Positions 13,537-13,778 of a DNA stretch of 13,778 bases are shown here, one piece after another (position 1 is the first letter of the stretch; each line of letters opens with the position of its first letter). The DNA is from Sphingobacterium thalpophilum (GTDB lineage: Bacteria; Bacteroidota; Bacteroidia; Flavobacteriales; Flavobacteriaceae). The notes below the pieces were generated by a model that searched no databases, had not been told where the DNA came from, and saw nothing but the letters and a program-made list of their open reading frames with translations. Made by a program: the position numbers and the translations under genes. The stretch spans positions 1-13,778 of the forward strand of contig CALPOS020000036.1 of assembly GCA_943325255.2 (NCBI GenBank), in the 5' to 3' direction.

Positions 13537-13650
13537 GGAGCTTGAACCCGCTATTCGTTCCAATCTTTTTTGTTTTGTCACCCAGAGCGCAGTCGAGGGG
13601 CTTTTCATAAAACAAAAAAGGATTTCTACTGCTATCGGGGCTAGGGTTTT
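13537..13650. repeat. Long hairpin intergenic repeat (Bacteroidota type) with a nested REP-like loop
   Basis: The inner arms AATCTTTTTTGTTTT (13562-13576) and the complement of AATCCTTTTTTGTTTT (13609-13624) pair with a single bulged base. The outer arms 13547-13565 and 13621-13639 pair at 12 of 19 positions. The edges carry GGAGCTTGAA (left) and CTAGGGTTTTC (right). I recall very similar sequence, reading CTAGCCCCGATAG then ATCCTTTTT on the minus strand, in many flavobacterial genomes; that is memory, not a search. The loop is a separate REP-like element (next entry). It lies 5 bp upstream of the GNAT ATG. Confidence 0.65.
13577..13608. repeat. REP-like element inside the hairpin loop
   Basis: The 32-nt loop begins GTCACCCAGAGCGCAG and continues TCGAGGGGC. 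This GC-rich motif (reverse strand GCCCCTCGACTGCGCTC) closely resembles a REP-type sequence I have seen dispersed in many bacterial genomes. It is far more GC-rich than its surroundings and fills the space between the inner hairpin arms exactly. Confidence 0.6.
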
Positions 13651-13662
13651 CGGTTTCAATAA

Positions 13663-13670
13663 CAAATATA
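13663..13670 (-). promoter_or_regulatory. Predicted -7 box for the GNAT gene
   Basis: On the minus strand this reads TATATTTG, a perfect TAnnTTTG. It lies 131 bp upstream of the GNAT ATG, with the hairpin repeat wholly between them. No TTG at the preferred -33 spacing was found, only closer ones. Confidence 0.42.
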
Positions 13671-13699
13671 CAAATCCAAAGTATAAAATTCGAATGATG

Positions 13700-13765
13700 A
13701 AATTCCAAATTCCAATAATATGCAGTAAAACTTGGAATTTGGAATTTGAATATTGGAATTTCCAA
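13700..13765. repeat. Inverted array of 7-bp AATTCCA repeats
   Basis: Two AATTCCA heptads (13701-13714) face four heptads of the complement (TGGAATT, TGGAATT, TGAATAT, TGGAATT; 13733-13760). The arms 13700-13715 and 13732-13747 are a perfect 16-bp inverted repeat around a 16-nt spacer. A small palindrome TTGGAATTTCCAA (13753-13765) closes the array. It is intergenic and encodes nothing plausible. Confidence 0.8.
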
Positions 13766-13774
13766 CTATATTTG
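13745..13774 (+). promoter_or_regulatory. Promoter reading out of the right window edge
   Basis: TTTG (13745-13748), 18 bp, then TATATTTG (13767-13774) is a full match to the Bacteroidota promoter, and the TATATTTGCA form is typical of flavobacteria. The -33 box lies within the AATTCCA-type heptad array. The gene it serves lies beyond the window. Confidence 0.58.
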
Positions 13775-13778
13775 CACC

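Overview
The window looks like a chromosomal stretch from a Flavobacterium-like member of the Bacteroidota (family Flavobacteriaceae). The reasons are low GC; genes almost without Shine-Dalgarno sites; promoter -7 boxes of the TAnnTTTG type; two proteins with C-terminal type IX secretion (T9SS) sorting domains; an Omp28-type lipoprotein; large outer-membrane barrels ending in Phe; and flavobacterial-looking intergenic repeats. The genus is an inference.

Layout. 1-1008 (+) is the 3' part of recJ, cut by the left window edge. It converges, two bases apart, on a leftward pair of lpxH-type phosphatase and queD (1011-2226). A leftward Omp28-like lipoprotein (2339-3172) has its own terminator. It is divergent from a rightward pair, a TlpA-type thioredoxin (3267-3743) and a DUF6029-type barrel (3747-5417). 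A tRNA-Ala(GGC) follows at once, with a promoter starting inside the barrel gene and a strong terminator. About 290 bp with no intact gene then hold a possible transposase scrap. Next come a 1135-residue outer-membrane protein of unknown function (5842-9249, -), a leftward T9SS-secreted pair (9426-11601, the first gene carrying a thioredoxin domain), aspartate kinase (-) and an SSAT-like GNAT acetyltransferase (-).

How the genes fit together. Housekeeping genes (DNA repair, lipid A, queuosine precursor, aspartate-family amino acids, tRNA) are interleaved with cell-envelope genes. Three exported proteins carry a thioredoxin-type CxxC: the Omp28-like lipoprotein, the TlpA protein and the T9SS thioredoxin protein. 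The last two sit beside a partner with a CX4C pair (CVGGVC in the barrel, CLGDVC in the small T9SS protein). This suggests two periplasmic or surface thiol-disulfide modules, which is inference.

The most unusual DNA is intergenic, at the right end. The SSAT-like gene is bracketed by two inverted arrays of 7-bp repeats (CAAGAnn and AATTCCA). Its leader is almost filled by a long hairpin repeat whose loop is exactly a second, REP-like element. A promoter whose -33 box lies within the AATTCCA array points out of the window. I found no CRISPR array, intact insertion sequence, phage gene or toxin/defence system.
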